Part shown: piece by piece, positions 9,258 through 18,777 of the stretch
Layout: each line of letters begins with the position of its first letter
Position numbering within the stretch: position 1 is the first letter of the stretch
NCBI RefSeq assembly: GCF_021228795.1
Contig: NZ_CP089309.1
Coordinates: 1,364,001 to 1,428,000, forward strand
From: Thiocapsa bogorovii
GTDB taxonomy: Bacteria > Pseudomonadota > Gammaproteobacteria > Chromatiales > Chromatiaceae
DNA length: 64,000 nt
Reading direction: 5' to 3'
Made by a program: the position numbers and the translations under genes
Notes under the pieces: generated by a model
Seen by the model: only the letters and a program-made list of their open reading frames with translations
Database searches by the model: none
Told to the model about the DNA's origin: nothing

Positions 9258-10793
9258 ATGACAGAACCCAACAGCGAAGCCGCGCCCGCGAACCGCGTCC
9301 TGACTATCGCCAGCGTGATGCTGACCACGGTCATGGCCATCATGGATATGACTATCGTCAACGTCACGCTGCCGCACATGATGGGCGCACTGGGCGCAAC
9401 CGCGGACCAGGTCACCTGGGTGCTGACCGCCTATATCGTCGCCGAGGCGGTAACCATCCCGCTCACGGGCTGGCTGGCGGGTCGCTTCGGGCGCCGCCGG
9501 GTCATGTTGTTCGGCATCGCCGGCTTCGTGCTCGCGTCGGGCGCCTGCGGCCTGAGCGAATCCCTGTCGCAGATGGTGATCTTCCGGCTGCTCCAGGGGA
9601 TCGCGGGCGCACCGCTCATCCCGCTCTCTCAGGGCGTGCTGGTGGGGCTGTTTCCGGCCGAGCAGCGCGGCAAGGGCATGGCCATCTGGGGCATCGGCGT
9701 CATGCTCGGGACCATCCTCGGGCCCACCGTCGGCGGCATCGTCACCGAGCACCTGACCTGGCACTGGGTGTTCTACATCAATCTGCCGGTGGGCCTGCTC
9801 AATTTCGCGATGGTGGCGCGCAGCATCCGCGAGACCCCGCGCCGCGAGACCGGTACCGACTGGCTTGGGGCACTCTTGATGATCCTCGGCATCGGCAGCC
9901 TGCAGACCCTGCTCGACCGCGGTAACCAAGAGGGTTGGTGGGATTCGGACCTCATCGTGCTGCTGACCATCACGGCGGTGGTCGGTTTGATACTGTTCGT
10001 CTGGCGCGGGCTGGTCGCGGAGCGTCCGATCGTGGACCTGCGTCTGTTCCGCGACCGTAATCTCGCGCTGGCCTCGCTCCTGATGCTGGTATTCGGGCTC
10101 GCGCTGTTCGGCACCATCGCCATTCAGCCGCTGCTCATGGAGCGGCTGCTCGGCTACCCGGTTGAGACCACCGGTCTGGTCATGGCACCACGCGGGTTCG
10201 GTGCGGCCCTCGGCATGCTGGTCATCGCCCGCCTCGCGGGCCGGATCGACTCGCGCTGGATCATCGCCAGCGGAATGATCATTGCCGGAACCGCCACCTG
10301 GATCATGTCCTGGTACAACCTAGACATCAGTCCCGGCTGGCTGATCTGGCCCGGGGTCATGCAAGGTGTCGGCATGGGGTCCGTCTTCGTCACGCTCTCG
10401 ACGCTGGCCTATGCCACGCTGCCGGCGTCGGCGACCGACGCCGGCGCCGGACTGTACAACTTGGCGCGCAGCATCGGCAGCTCCATCGGTGTCTCCGTCG
10501 CCGCGACCTGGTACACCCGGTTCGGCCAGATCGATTGGAACCGCCTCGGCGGCGACATCAATCCCTTCAATCCCGCCCTGCAGCATTGGCTCAAGGTGCA
10601 AGGGCTGACCCTGAACGATCCCATAGCGGCCGCACTGCTGACCCATGAGCTCAGCCGCCAGTCCGCGATGCTCGCCTTCACGCAGGTGTTCGACCTGATC
10701 GCGCTCAGCTTCGTGTTCATGGCGCCGCTATTGTTGCTGTTGAAGCCGAGCGGCAGGCGTTCTGGCGCGAATCATGACCAACAAGTGACATGA
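9258..10793 (+). CDS. DHA2-family MFS multidrug efflux pump (EmrB-like)
   Basis: 511 residues with about 14 membrane segments. The start is VLTIASVMLTTVMAIMDMTI with the DHA2 signature TIVNVTLPHMMGAL. It has motif A LAGRFGRRR, and motif C-like GIGVMLGTILGPTVGG. Length and topology match EmrB. It exports hydrophobic drugs by proton antiport together with an HlyD adaptor and an outer-membrane channel. Here the adaptor gene immediately upstream carries a nonsense codon and no TolC-like gene is adjacent, so the system may be crippled or use another adaptor. The frame itself shows no lesion. Confidence 0.87.
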   Translation: MTEPNSEAAPANRVLTIASVMLTTVMAIMDMTIVNVTLPHMMGALGATADQVTWVLTAYIVAEAVTIPLTGWLAGRFGRRRVMLFGIAGFVLASGACGLSESLSQMVIFRLLQGIAGAPLIPLSQGVLVGLFPAEQRGKGMAIWGIGVMLGTILGPTVGGIVTEHLTWHWVFYINLPVGLLNFAMVARSIRETPRRETGTDWLGALLMILGIGSLQTLLDRGNQEGWWDSDLIVLLTITAVVGLILFVWRGLVAERPIVDLRLFRDRNLALASLLMLVFGLALFGTIAIQPLLMERLLGYPVETTGLVMAPRGFGAALGMLVIARLAGRIDSRWIIASGMIIAGTATWIMSWYNLDISPGWLIWPGVMQGVGMGSVFVTLSTLAYATLPASATDAGAGLYNLARSIGSSIGVSVAATWYTRFGQIDWNRLGGDINPFNPALQHWLKVQGLTLNDPIAAALLTHELSRQSAMLAFTQVFDLIALSFVFMAPLLLLLKPSGRRSGANHDQQVT

Positions 10794-10908
10794 GTTTCCG
10801 CGGCCGGTTCGGGTAGGTCGATGCCGGCCCTCTTCCCCTCCCGACTCAGGATGCAAGCCATGTCTCGATCCGACAGGATCGACAGTCCCCGACCCCTTCG
10901 CCAGCATC

Positions 10909-12050
10909 ATGCTCGAGTTGGCGCTGCTGCTGACCATGGTCGTCATCGCCCGCTGGCTGACCAGTCGAACACGGCAGCCGGCGGTGCTCGGCGAGCTGCT
11001 GATCGGCGTGCTGGTGGGCAATCTCGGCTACTGGCTTGGGCTGCCGTTCTTCCAGTTCGTCATGAGCTACGGCGCGGCCAGTCCGGTGTTCGATCAGGTC
11101 TGGCAGAGCGGCGTCTCGGTCCCACAGGCAGCGGCGCAGGTGTTCACGCCGGAGCAGCTGGCCCCGGGGGCCAAGGGCAGCAGGTGCTGCAACTGCTGAG
11201 CGGCGACCACGCCCCAGCCAACGTGAACACCGGCATGAGCCTGTGGCTGTTCTCGAGTCTGGGTATCATCCTGCTGCTGTTTAAGGTCGGCTTGAAGACC
11301 GGCGCGCGCCAGTTGCGCCAGCTCGGTTCCGATGCTGCGCGGGTCGCGATCGCCGGGGCGCTGGGGACCGTGTCGCTCGCGCTGCTGGTGATCTGGCTGC
11401 TGCCGGTGGATCTGTCCGCCTCGGAACGCTTCTTCGTCGCCGCGACCATCGGCGCGACGAGTATTGGCGTTGTGACCCGAATGCTGGACGACATCAACAA
11501 GTCCGATACACCCGAGGGGCGGCTGATCCTCGGCGCCTGCGTACTCAACGACGTGATCGGGCTGCTCCTGCTGGCTCTGGCGATCGAGCTGGTGGTCAAG
11601 GGCCATCTGGACCTACCCTCAATCGCCTGGCTCCTCGCTTCCAGTACCCTCTTTATCGGCGCCATCGTGCTGTTCGGAGACCGCATCGGCGGTCCGCTGG
11701 CACGCCAACTGAATCGCATCGACCCCGCCGAGGTGCGCTTCCTCGCGCCGCTCGCCTTCGCCTTCCTGCTTGGCTGGCTGGGCAAGTTGCCGTCGGCCTT
11801 GGCGGCGGGACGGGGCCTGGACCGCCCCACGGTCGCGGTCGGGATGCTGCCGCGCGGCGAGGTCGCGCTCATCTTTGTCGGCGTCGGGCGCACGCTCGAT
11901 ATCATCGACGACCAGCTCTTTGCCGCCCTGGTTGCCGTCATCATCCTGCTGGCCTTCGGCTCCGCGCTGGCGCTGAAGTGGGTCTTTCCACCCAGGTCGC
12001 CGGGCGTCGAAGCCTTGCTAGGACGGTTGAGCCGGCGGCTGGCGCGTTAA
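10909..12050 (+). pseudogene. CPA2-type cation:proton antiporter (KefB-like), frameshifted and internally deleted
   Basis: The N-terminal part (10909 to about 11175) reads LELALLLTMVVIARWLTSRT, QPAVLGELLIGVLVGNLGYW. Then a GGG run at 11175-11177 appears one G short, moving homology to the next frame: GQQVLQLL, NTGMSLWLFSSLGIILLLFK, VGLKTG. It goes on to RGLDRPTVAVGMLPRGEVAL. In intact relatives about 90 residues lie between the segment here ending FAFLLGWLG and the part beginning KLPSALAAGRGL, so an internal deletion is also likely. The two lesions make function improbable. Related antiporters move K+ or Na+ against H+; the intact K+ permease kup lies next, convergent. Confidence 0.65.
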
Positions 12051-12224
12051 GGCGATTGCAGTCACTTAGCGGGTCGGCGGCGCCATGAGTTCCGGTCCCA
12101 CGGGGTCGGTCACATGCTTCGCCCGCTGGCTGTCCATGCGGTCTTGGCCAAACCGGGCGGATCGCACTCGTCACCGAGAATATCCACGCCCAGGCGATAC
12201 ATGACCAGCAGAACGCCCCGCCCG

Positions 12225-14120
12225 CTAAAGTTCGTAATGGACACCGATCTCGATGAGCTGCTCTGGCGGCGCATCGAGCAGGAACCCGGGGCTCGGGGTG
12301 TTGCGCTGCATGAAGCCATACAGCCTTGCCCGCCAGCGGATGAGCGGGCGGATGTTGGCGGTGCCGATACGGGCTCGGCTCAAGAAGAGACTGGGATGCT
12401 CGGCTGACGGCGGATAGGCGGTCTGCGACAGCAGGTCCAGGATGGTGTCGAATCGCGGTCTCTCCATGTATCCGAGACGCAGCACGGCGGCAAAAAAACC
12501 AGAGCCGAGGCGCTCGACCTCCAGCTTGTTCTCCAGCCGCACGCGCGGGGCGTCCTCGATTTCGACCCGCAGGACATAGGTCTCATGATGCAAAATCTGG
12601 TTATGGCGGAAATTGTGCAACAGGCTTTGCGGAACGGAGCAGGCCGTGTGGGTCAGGAAGATGGCGCTGCCGGGCGTGCGCGCGGCGGATTGAACCGCCT
12701 CGCTCGCCACGAAGTCCTTCAGCAACGGCGCTGCCCGCTGTTGCCCCTCGCGCAGCCTGTCCTGCCCCCATCGCCAGGTGAGCATGATCAAGAGCATGCA
12801 TCCGCTGATGACGACGATGACTTGGGCGCCAGAGAGTAGCTTGGTCGCCAGTGCCACCAGAAAGGCCAAATCGACGCCCAAGAACAGGAGACCCAAGGCG
12901 AAGATCGTGAGCCAGCCGCGCTGCTTGACGCGGCGCTGAAACGTCAGGAAGAGCAAGGAGGTCATGAGCGTGACCCCACCGATCGCAAGACCATAGGCAT
13001 TGGCTAGACCGTCCGCAGAACGGAATCCAAGCACCAGCAGGAGGGTACCGGTCATCAATAGCCAGTTGATGGAACCGATGTAAACCTGACCCGCTTGGCG
13101 CGCTGAGGTGTGTCTGACGCGCAGTTGCGGATAGTAATCCAAGTCGCTGAGTTGCCGAAAAAGCGAGAACAGACCACTGATGATTGCCTGGGCAGCGATG
13201 ACCGTGGCCAGGGTCGCGATGCCGATCAATCCGATCACCCAGTAGTCTCCCGACACCAGCCCGAAGCCTGACACCAGCCCGAAGAACGCATTGCCCGGAT
13301 GCTCGGGCGCGCTCAGCAACAGGGCACCCTGCCCCAGATAGTTCAGCATCAACGCCGGCCAGACCAGAAACAGCCAGCTCATTTGGATCGGGCGTCGGCC
13401 GAAATGGCCCAAATCGGCATAGAGCGCCTCTGAGCCCGTCACCACCAGAAACACCGTGCCGAGCGTCAGGAACCCGGTCCAGCCGTTGTCGCGGAAAAAC
13501 CAGAAGGCATAGCGCGGGTCGACTGCTGCAAGAACGCCCGGCATCTCTTGGATCCAGGCGAGCCCAGTGCCGGCAAGGAGGAGGAACCAGACGAGCATCA
13601 CGGGGCCGAAGAGCTTGCCGACCCGCGCCGTGCCGCGGTGCTGGATGGCGAACAAAGCGACCAGCACCAGCACCGTCAGCTCCGGCACCACCTCGGTCAG
13701 CTCCGGTGCCACCAGTTCCAACCCCTGAATCGCGCTCAGTACGGAGATGGCCGGAGTCAAGAGGCCATCGCCGATCAACATGGCACTCGCCACAACCCCC
13801 AGCAGCAGCACCAGCGACCGCGCACGCTTGCGGCTGCGGCGGCGCAGCAGCGTCGCGAGTGCGATGACGCCGCCGTCTCCATCGTTGTCCGCGGACAACA
13901 CAAAGAGCATGTACTTGACCCCGACGACCAGCACCAACGACCAGAAGATCAGCGACAACGCGCCGAGCACATTGACAACGTCAATCGGCAGCCCGGCCCG
14001 CCCGAAGAGAATGTTCATGGTGTAGATCGGACTTGTGCCGATGTCACCATAGACCACGCCCAGCGCAGCGATCAGCAGTGACGCCTTGAGTGGGCGTGAA
14101 GGGGAATCAGCTATAGACAT
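12225..14120 (-). CDS. kup: Kup-family low-affinity potassium uptake permease
   Basis: 631 residues, the normal Kup length. The N-terminal signature LIAALGVVYGDIGTSPIYTM is present. About 12 membrane segments extend to residue 450 and a hydrophilic C-terminal domain ends IEIGVHYEL. GDGLLTPAISVLSA is the conserved second-loop motif. It imports K+ driven by the proton gradient, useful under acid or osmotic stress. A small in-frame direct repeat in the protein (LVSGFG-LVSG, near 13262) is the only oddity. It converges with the dead antiporter and is divergent from the membrane protein at 14648. Confidence 0.93.
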   Translation of the reverse strand: MSIADSPSRPLKASLLIAALGVVYGDIGTSPIYTMNILFGRAGLPIDVVNVLGALSLIFWSLVLVVGVKYMLFVLSADNDGDGGVIALATLLRRRSRKRARSLVLLLGVVASAMLIGDGLLTPAISVLSAIQGLELVAPELTEVVPELTVLVLVALFAIQHRGTARVGKLFGPVMLVWFLLLAGTGLAWIQEMPGVLAAVDPRYAFWFFRDNGWTGFLTLGTVFLVVTGSEALYADLGHFGRRPIQMSWLFLVWPALMLNYLGQGALLLSAPEHPGNAFFGLVSGFGLVSGDYWVIGLIGIATLATVIAAQAIISGLFSLFRQLSDLDYYPQLRVRHTSARQAGQVYIGSINWLLMTGTLLLVLGFRSADGLANAYGLAIGGVTLMTSLLFLTFQRRVKQRGWLTIFALGLLFLGVDLAFLVALATKLLSGAQVIVVISGCMLLIMLTWRWGQDRLREGQQRAAPLLKDFVASEAVQSAARTPGSAIFLTHTACSVPQSLLHNFRHNQILHHETYVLRVEIEDAPRVRLENKLEVERLGSGFFAAVLRLGYMERPRFDTILDLLSQTAYPPSAEHPSLFLSRARIGTANIRPLIRWRARLYGFMQRNTPSPGFLLDAPPEQLIEIGVHYEL

Positions 14121-14647
14121 GAGTGACCCGAACGACGCTCGACCCTCGCGGAGAGATCACCCGATCGCGCTGCAGATCATCGGCAGACTGCAGAATCATC
14201 GGCACGTTGCCGCTTCTCGCTTAAGCAGGACAGCGGAATCCAACATCAACTGATCATCGAGTGTATCCATCGTGGCTGCTCCTGCCACCTGAATGTCGAT
14301 CGCAGAGCTCTCAAGATTCGCGCCAGAACAGTGAGACCCAGTCGCCACCGGTCTCCGCGCAAGCGATAGGCACCGCTGGGCATTGTCCTGGTTCATGTGG
14401 ACCAAGGCCGCTGCGTCCTGTCCACCAACGCGGGGCTGCCGCGGTGCAGGTCAGGCGCGCAAGCGGCCGCCGGCCTAGGTTTCAGGGTCTCGGAGCCCCT
14501 AGCAAGCGACTTGGCAAGCTTGATGCGAAGTGAGGGACAGAGCATCGGCGACGGGGCAAGCGGCCCCGGATTCACCCCGGATTCACCCCGAATGCTCACA
14601 GTGATGCCGACGAGGCATTGATACTCGCTAAACCGGAGGTCAAGTTC
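14121..14647. other. 527-bp divergent intergenic region
   Basis: Contains no frame I would call a gene; a 69-codon minus-strand frame (14196-14405) has no family resemblance. Visible structure: near-direct repeat ATCATCGGCA (around 14178 and 14196) and a tandem GGATTCACCCC pair near 14570. It must carry the promoters of kup and of the gene at 14648. Confidence 0.4.
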
Positions 14648-15244
14648 ATGTCCAACGCAATGACACACAGCGGAGGCGGCCATCTCCTTCCGCGGCCGGA
14701 GAGCCGCTTCGCCAGGGCGGCACTGGCCAGCCTGCCTTACGTCGCTCTCTACGCGATCGCAGTCATACTGATCGCGATGACGGACCACAACCCCGCGTCC
14801 GCGCAAGGCGCGTGGAACTACTACATCCCCTTGATGGGTATCGTTTCCGCCATGAGCGGCTGGAGCCGGCACGCGGGTGACGAATGGAAGACCCGTTTGC
14901 GGTATCTCGCGCGGCAAGTCGTCCATTGGGGCGCGCTGCTCCTCGTGGTTCGTTTGCTGTTCCTGTCCGATGTTCAGCACTTCCTTCGGGCGGAGGACGA
15001 CGGCTTCGTCATCATTTATCTGTTCGGACTGGCCAGCATCCTGGCCGGCGCCTATTTGGACTGGAAGATGGCCCTGTTCGGACTCTTCCTGATCTTCAGC
15101 GGTGTCTTCATCGCCTTTCTCGACGACAACGCCCTGCTGCTCGCCGTCGGCGGCACCGCCCTGATCGCCTTGCTCGTGACCGCAATCGCCTGGATCAGGT
15201 ATTACCAGAACAGCGAACCTCCGCGAGCAAGAATGCAAGGATGA
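14648..15244 (+). CDS. hypothetical membrane protein
   Basis: 198 residues, start supported by GGAGGT at 14635-14640 seven bases upstream. About five hydrophobic segments are visible: LPYVALYAIAVILIAM; YYIPLMGIVSAM; VVHWGALLLVVRLLFL; VIIYLFGLASILAG with WKMALFGLFLIFSG; and LLAVGGTALIALLVTAIAWI. I do not recognise a family. It is an inner-membrane protein of unknown role. A GC hairpin follows 30 bases after the stop. Confidence 0.7.
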   Translation: MSNAMTHSGGGHLLPRPESRFARAALASLPYVALYAIAVILIAMTDHNPASAQGAWNYYIPLMGIVSAMSGWSRHAGDEWKTRLRYLARQVVHWGALLLVVRLLFLSDVQHFLRAEDDGFVIIYLFGLASILAGAYLDWKMALFGLFLIFSGVFIAFLDDNALLLAVGGTALIALLVTAIAWIRYYQNSEPPRARMQG

Positions 15245-15276
15245 GAAGCCGATGAGAATGTGGAGCCGGGGGGCAG

Positions 15277-15294
15277 CCGGGCGGTTCCGCCCGG
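15277..15294 (+). terminator. short perfect GC hairpin
   Basis: CCGGGCGG-TT-CCGCCCGG, located 33 bases after the stop at 15244 and overlapping the truncated methyltransferase remnant. It is followed by TTTT at 15308-15311, too distant for a classic terminator. Confidence 0.35.
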
Positions 15295-15750
15295 GTGCCG
15301 GCGGCAATTTTGACGGTTGACTCGGAAAGTGCGGGGTTCGATGTATCCCGCGGCGTCGAGGTGACGGGCCGCACGGGCGAGGAGCTGCGAGTGCTCGTGG
15401 GCGACGACTTCGACCTCACTCTCGTCCATCTCGAGGGCGTCGGTGCCGTCTTCGACCGCGCCTCGCTGATCGCCCTCCCACCGCCGATGCGCCGGGCGTA
15501 CGCCGAGCACTTCAAAGCCATCGTGCCCGCGACCGCGAAGAGCTTCCTGATCACGCTCGAGTATGATCAGAACGAGATGTCCGGCCCGCCCTTTTCGGTC
15601 GGCCGCGACGAGATCCAAACCCGTTTCGGGGACCACTACGGCATTGAACAACTGGCGAGTTTCGACGTGATCGACGAGTCGCCCGGTTTTCGCCGACGCG
15701 GCCTCACCGCGCTCGCCGAGCACGTGTGGAGCTTGGAGCCGCACCCCTGA
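15295..15750 (+). pseudogene. thiopurine S-methyltransferase (Tpm) remnant lacking the N-terminus
   Basis: The 151-codon frame matches the C-terminal two thirds of bacterial Tpm: VLVGDDFDL, AVFDRASLIALPPPMRRAYA, LITLEYDQNEMSGPPFSVGR. Family members are about 220 residues; here the first 70, including most of the SAM-binding glycine loop, are absent. The only start is a GTG without a Shine-Dalgarno inside the GC hairpin. A 5' deletion is the simplest explanation. A shortened but expressed protein is possible, though it could not bind SAM normally. Confidence 0.65.
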
Positions 15751-15957
15751 GACGCCGCGGTCAACTGCCGGATCCAGGCTCAACGGCTGGCCTGATCCCG
15801 GCTCACCGGCGAACGGTGGCGATTCCTGTCGTGCGTACCATACTTGGCGTAAGGCACGCCATGGGTCGAAGCGAGGTCGGCGCACACGGTCCGACACAGA
15901 AGGCTTCCATCACCCATCGAGCAGGCATTCGAAGACCAACGCGCAGGAGATCCGACG

Positions 15958-18510
15958 ATGAGCCAATTCGGCACCTTCGAAGGAGAGGTTGTCGTGCAGT
16001 GGTTGACCCACGGCGGCGATGACCGGGACATGAAGCTGTTGGAGGAGTTTGCCTTTATCGATTCGAACGGAAAACGCTGGGTCGCCCCCAAGGGAAGCGT
16101 CGTCAACGGGGCCTCTATACCCTCGGCCCTCTGGAATACGGTCGGGCCGCCGTTCGTCGGGGATTACCGTCGCGCGACCGTGATCCACGATGTGGGTTGT
16201 GACCAGAAGACAGCGCCTCACGAAGAGGTCCACCGTACCTTCTACTTCGCCATGCGCGCCGACGGTGTCGGTTGGCTGAAGGCGAACACGATGTACCAAG
16301 CGGTGAAGCAGTTCGGGCCAAAGTGGAATCTCAATACCGGGGCAGTCTCGCAGCGCCGATCGCCAAGCGAGGCCGAGATGGCGTCATTTCTCGACGCGGC
16401 GAGGCAAGCCGCCGAGGAAATCGGCGAAGAAGGCGGTTTGGAGGCGGTCGAGAGACGCATCAACGAGATTCTCCGTTCGCCGGCGGGACCGAAATCCTCG
16501 CCCGAACCCATCACGAAGGCCGTTCCATCCGGACAGCCCACACTCAATAAGCTGACGCCCCTCGAGAAGCCATCCCCCGGCTCGAAGAAGGACGCCGTCA
16601 CCGAAATCGCCCTGTTTGCCTCAGCGCCCGACGCGACGAGGCGGCAGCTCGCCGGGACGGTCGAGCTCAGGAGCTTCCGAGCAACCACGCACGCCTTATC
16701 GAAAGCCGATCGGCTGCGTTTGGTCGAGCAAGCCTTGGTGCTCATCGAGCAAAACTACGTGCACTTGCCGATGAAAGAGGCGATGCATGCGGTGGATCCG
16801 ATCCAACGCCTACGGCTGCTGCGCCTGCGACTCGAGCAGACCGCGGAAGATGGGCTCGAGGACGCGGCCCGCTTCCATCATGAGCTCGCGTCGGTGTTTA
16901 TATCTCTGCGCGACCTGCACACCAACTACCTCCTTCCGGATCCGATCGCGAACAAGGTCGCGTTCGTCCCCTTCATGCTCGAGGATTTTTTCGAAGAGGG
17001 AACAGCGAGCGGAGGGCGTCGTTTCCTCGTCACGCGTGTCTTCGATGGATTCCGGGAGCCGCCTTTCGGACCCGGCGTCGAGGTCCTGCGCTGGAACGGC
17101 ATTCCTATCGAACGGGCCGTCGAGATCAACGGGGAGCGCTTTGCCGGCAGCAACCTGGAGGCGCGACGCGCCCGCGGTATCGAGACCTTGACCGTCCGTC
17201 CCTTGGTCCAATCGCTGCCGCCCGACGAGGACTTCGTGCTCGTCGAGTACAAGGCCCACGACGGCCGCCTGCAGGAGCTGCGGGTCCCCTGGTTCGTGTT
17301 CGAGCCGGACATCAGCCGGACGGCCGGTCTCGGAGAGGTTTCACCGGAGGCGGCCGCGCAACAAGGCATCGACATCGAGCAGACCTTGGTTCGTCTCGCA
17401 CGCAAGATCCTGTTTGCTCCGCAGGTCGTCGTCGCCGAGGGCAAGATGGCGCGGCGTAAAGCACCGGCGCGCGGACAGGGATTGACCACCATGATGCCCG
17501 GGGTGGTCGAGGCACGGACAGTCCCGACCGACGCCGGGGAGATCGGCTATGTGCGGATCTGGACCTTCAGCGTAGAGGATGCCGACGCATTCGTGGCCGA
17601 GTTCATCCGTCTGGTCGCACAATTGCCGCAAGACGGGCTGGTGATCGATGTCCGCGGCAACGGCGGCGGGCTGATCCTTGCCGGCGAGCAACTGCTTCAG
17701 ATCCTGACCCCGCAAAGTATCGAGCCGACCCTGTTTAAGCTCCGAAACACGCCGCTGAACGTGCGCCTGGCCGAACGCCTGGAGTTTTTGAAACCTTGGC
17801 GCAAGTCGATGCGGCAAGCGCTGATGACCGGGGCGACCTATTCCGCCGGCCTTCCGATCACCGATCGTAAGGCCGCCAACAGGATCGGCCAGCGGTACCA
17901 CGGACCCGTCGTGCTGATCACGGACGCCCTCTGTTACAGCACCACCGATATCTTTGCCGCCGGCTTCCGAGACCATGGGATCGGGCCCATCCTGGGCGTG
18001 GACGGCAACATGGGTGCAGGCGGTGCCAATGTGTGGGGGCACGACCTCCTGCGGCAGCTGTTGCCGGGCACCGATTCGCCCTATCGACCGCTGCCGGGGA
18101 ATGCCGCGATGCGGGTCGCCATTCGGCGGACCATCCGTATCGGGCAGAGCGCCGGAACCGTGCTGGAAGACCTCGGGGTGGTTCCGGATCAAATCCACCA
18201 CATGACCCGCGACGACCTGTTCGAGGGGAACTCGGATCTGATCGCGGCCGCCGCAGACCTGCTCGCCGGTCTGCCGAAGCGCCGACTCGACATCCGCTTC
18301 GGCCCGGAAACGGAACAGGGACGAGAGGTCATCGCAGACTGTCTCGGGATCGACCGGCTCGATGCCGACATCGACACGCGGCCAAACGGATCGATCGATG
18401 TCGTTGACGGGGAGAACGCGTTCGCAATGCCGGCGACGGGGACCCGGTTTTTGGATTTTCGGGGATTCTCCGCGGGAGGCCTCGTGGCGTCGCGTCGGGT
18501 TTTTCTCTAA
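15958..18510 (+). CDS. DUF1353 domain fused to S41-type peptidase
   Basis: 850 residues with no signal peptide, preceded by AGGAGA (15943-15948). Residues 1-125 form a DUF1353 domain (VAPKGSVVNGASIPSALWN, GDYRRATVIHDVGCD, HRTFYFAMRADGV), a family otherwise usual in phages. A charged linker follows. From about 240 an S41-like region begins: helical prodomain, PDZ-like segment (FGPGVEVLRWNG) and the peptidase core LVIDVRGNGGG. ITDALCYSTTDIFAAGF places a candidate nucleophile Ser near residue 661. The Lys that follows in Prc/CtpA enzymes is not obvious (ILGVDGNMGAGG), so it may be tricorn-like or inactive. The fusion is unusual. Neighbours give no hint of substrate. Confidence 0.75.
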   Translation: MSQFGTFEGEVVVQWLTHGGDDRDMKLLEEFAFIDSNGKRWVAPKGSVVNGASIPSALWNTVGPPFVGDYRRATVIHDVGCDQKTAPHEEVHRTFYFAMRADGVGWLKANTMYQAVKQFGPKWNLNTGAVSQRRSPSEAEMASFLDAARQAAEEIGEEGGLEAVERRINEILRSPAGPKSSPEPITKAVPSGQPTLNKLTPLEKPSPGSKKDAVTEIALFASAPDATRRQLAGTVELRSFRATTHALSKADRLRLVEQALVLIEQNYVHLPMKEAMHAVDPIQRLRLLRLRLEQTAEDGLEDAARFHHELASVFISLRDLHTNYLLPDPIANKVAFVPFMLEDFFEEGTASGGRRFLVTRVFDGFREPPFGPGVEVLRWNGIPIERAVEINGERFAGSNLEARRARGIETLTVRPLVQSLPPDEDFVLVEYKAHDGRLQELRVPWFVFEPDISRTAGLGEVSPEAAAQQGIDIEQTLVRLARKILFAPQVVVAEGKMARRKAPARGQGLTTMMPGVVEARTVPTDAGEIGYVRIWTFSVEDADAFVAEFIRLVAQLPQDGLVIDVRGNGGGLILAGEQLLQILTPQSIEPTLFKLRNTPLNVRLAERLEFLKPWRKSMRQALMTGATYSAGLPITDRKAANRIGQRYHGPVVLITDALCYSTTDIFAAGFRDHGIGPILGVDGNMGAGGANVWGHDLLRQLLPGTDSPYRPLPGNAAMRVAIRRTIRIGQSAGTVLEDLGVVPDQIHHMTRDDLFEGNSDLIAAAADLLAGLPKRRLDIRFGPETEQGREVIADCLGIDRLDADIDTRPNGSIDVVDGENAFAMPATGTRFLDFRGFSAGGLVASRRVFL

Positions 18511-18558
18511 CCGGGTTCACACGGAGGGGCCTCAACCGGCGCAATGCGAGCGGACGCC

Positions 18559-18592
18559 AGGATCGACCCCAGGATCGACCCCAGGATCGACC
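18559..18592 (+). repeat. 12-bp tandem repeat, nearly three units
   Basis: AGGATCGACCCC at 18559-18570 and 18571-18582, then ten matching bases to 18592. A second tandem, CGGCCCTTTG twice, follows near 18612. It lies in the 260-base gap between the S41 fusion and the MBL gene; no gene is seen in that gap. Confidence 0.6.
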
Positions 18593-18777
18593 ATGGACCG
18601 GCCCGAGAGCGATTCGGCCCTTTGCGGCCCTTTGCAGAAAGGGTCCGACCCCGGAGCCTGGGGACCGGGATCGCGCTCGCAGCCTTGCCGCAAGGTGGAA
18701 CGGCATCGGGCTCGTGATGCTCCCTGATCGCTGCTACGGTATAAAGCTGTTTTGATTCACCGTGAGGATGCGTGCCC

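Noticed and set aside
18559-18592. possible CRISPR or minisatellite
   Set aside because: Only 12-base units with no spacers and fewer than three full copies; a simple tandem duplication.
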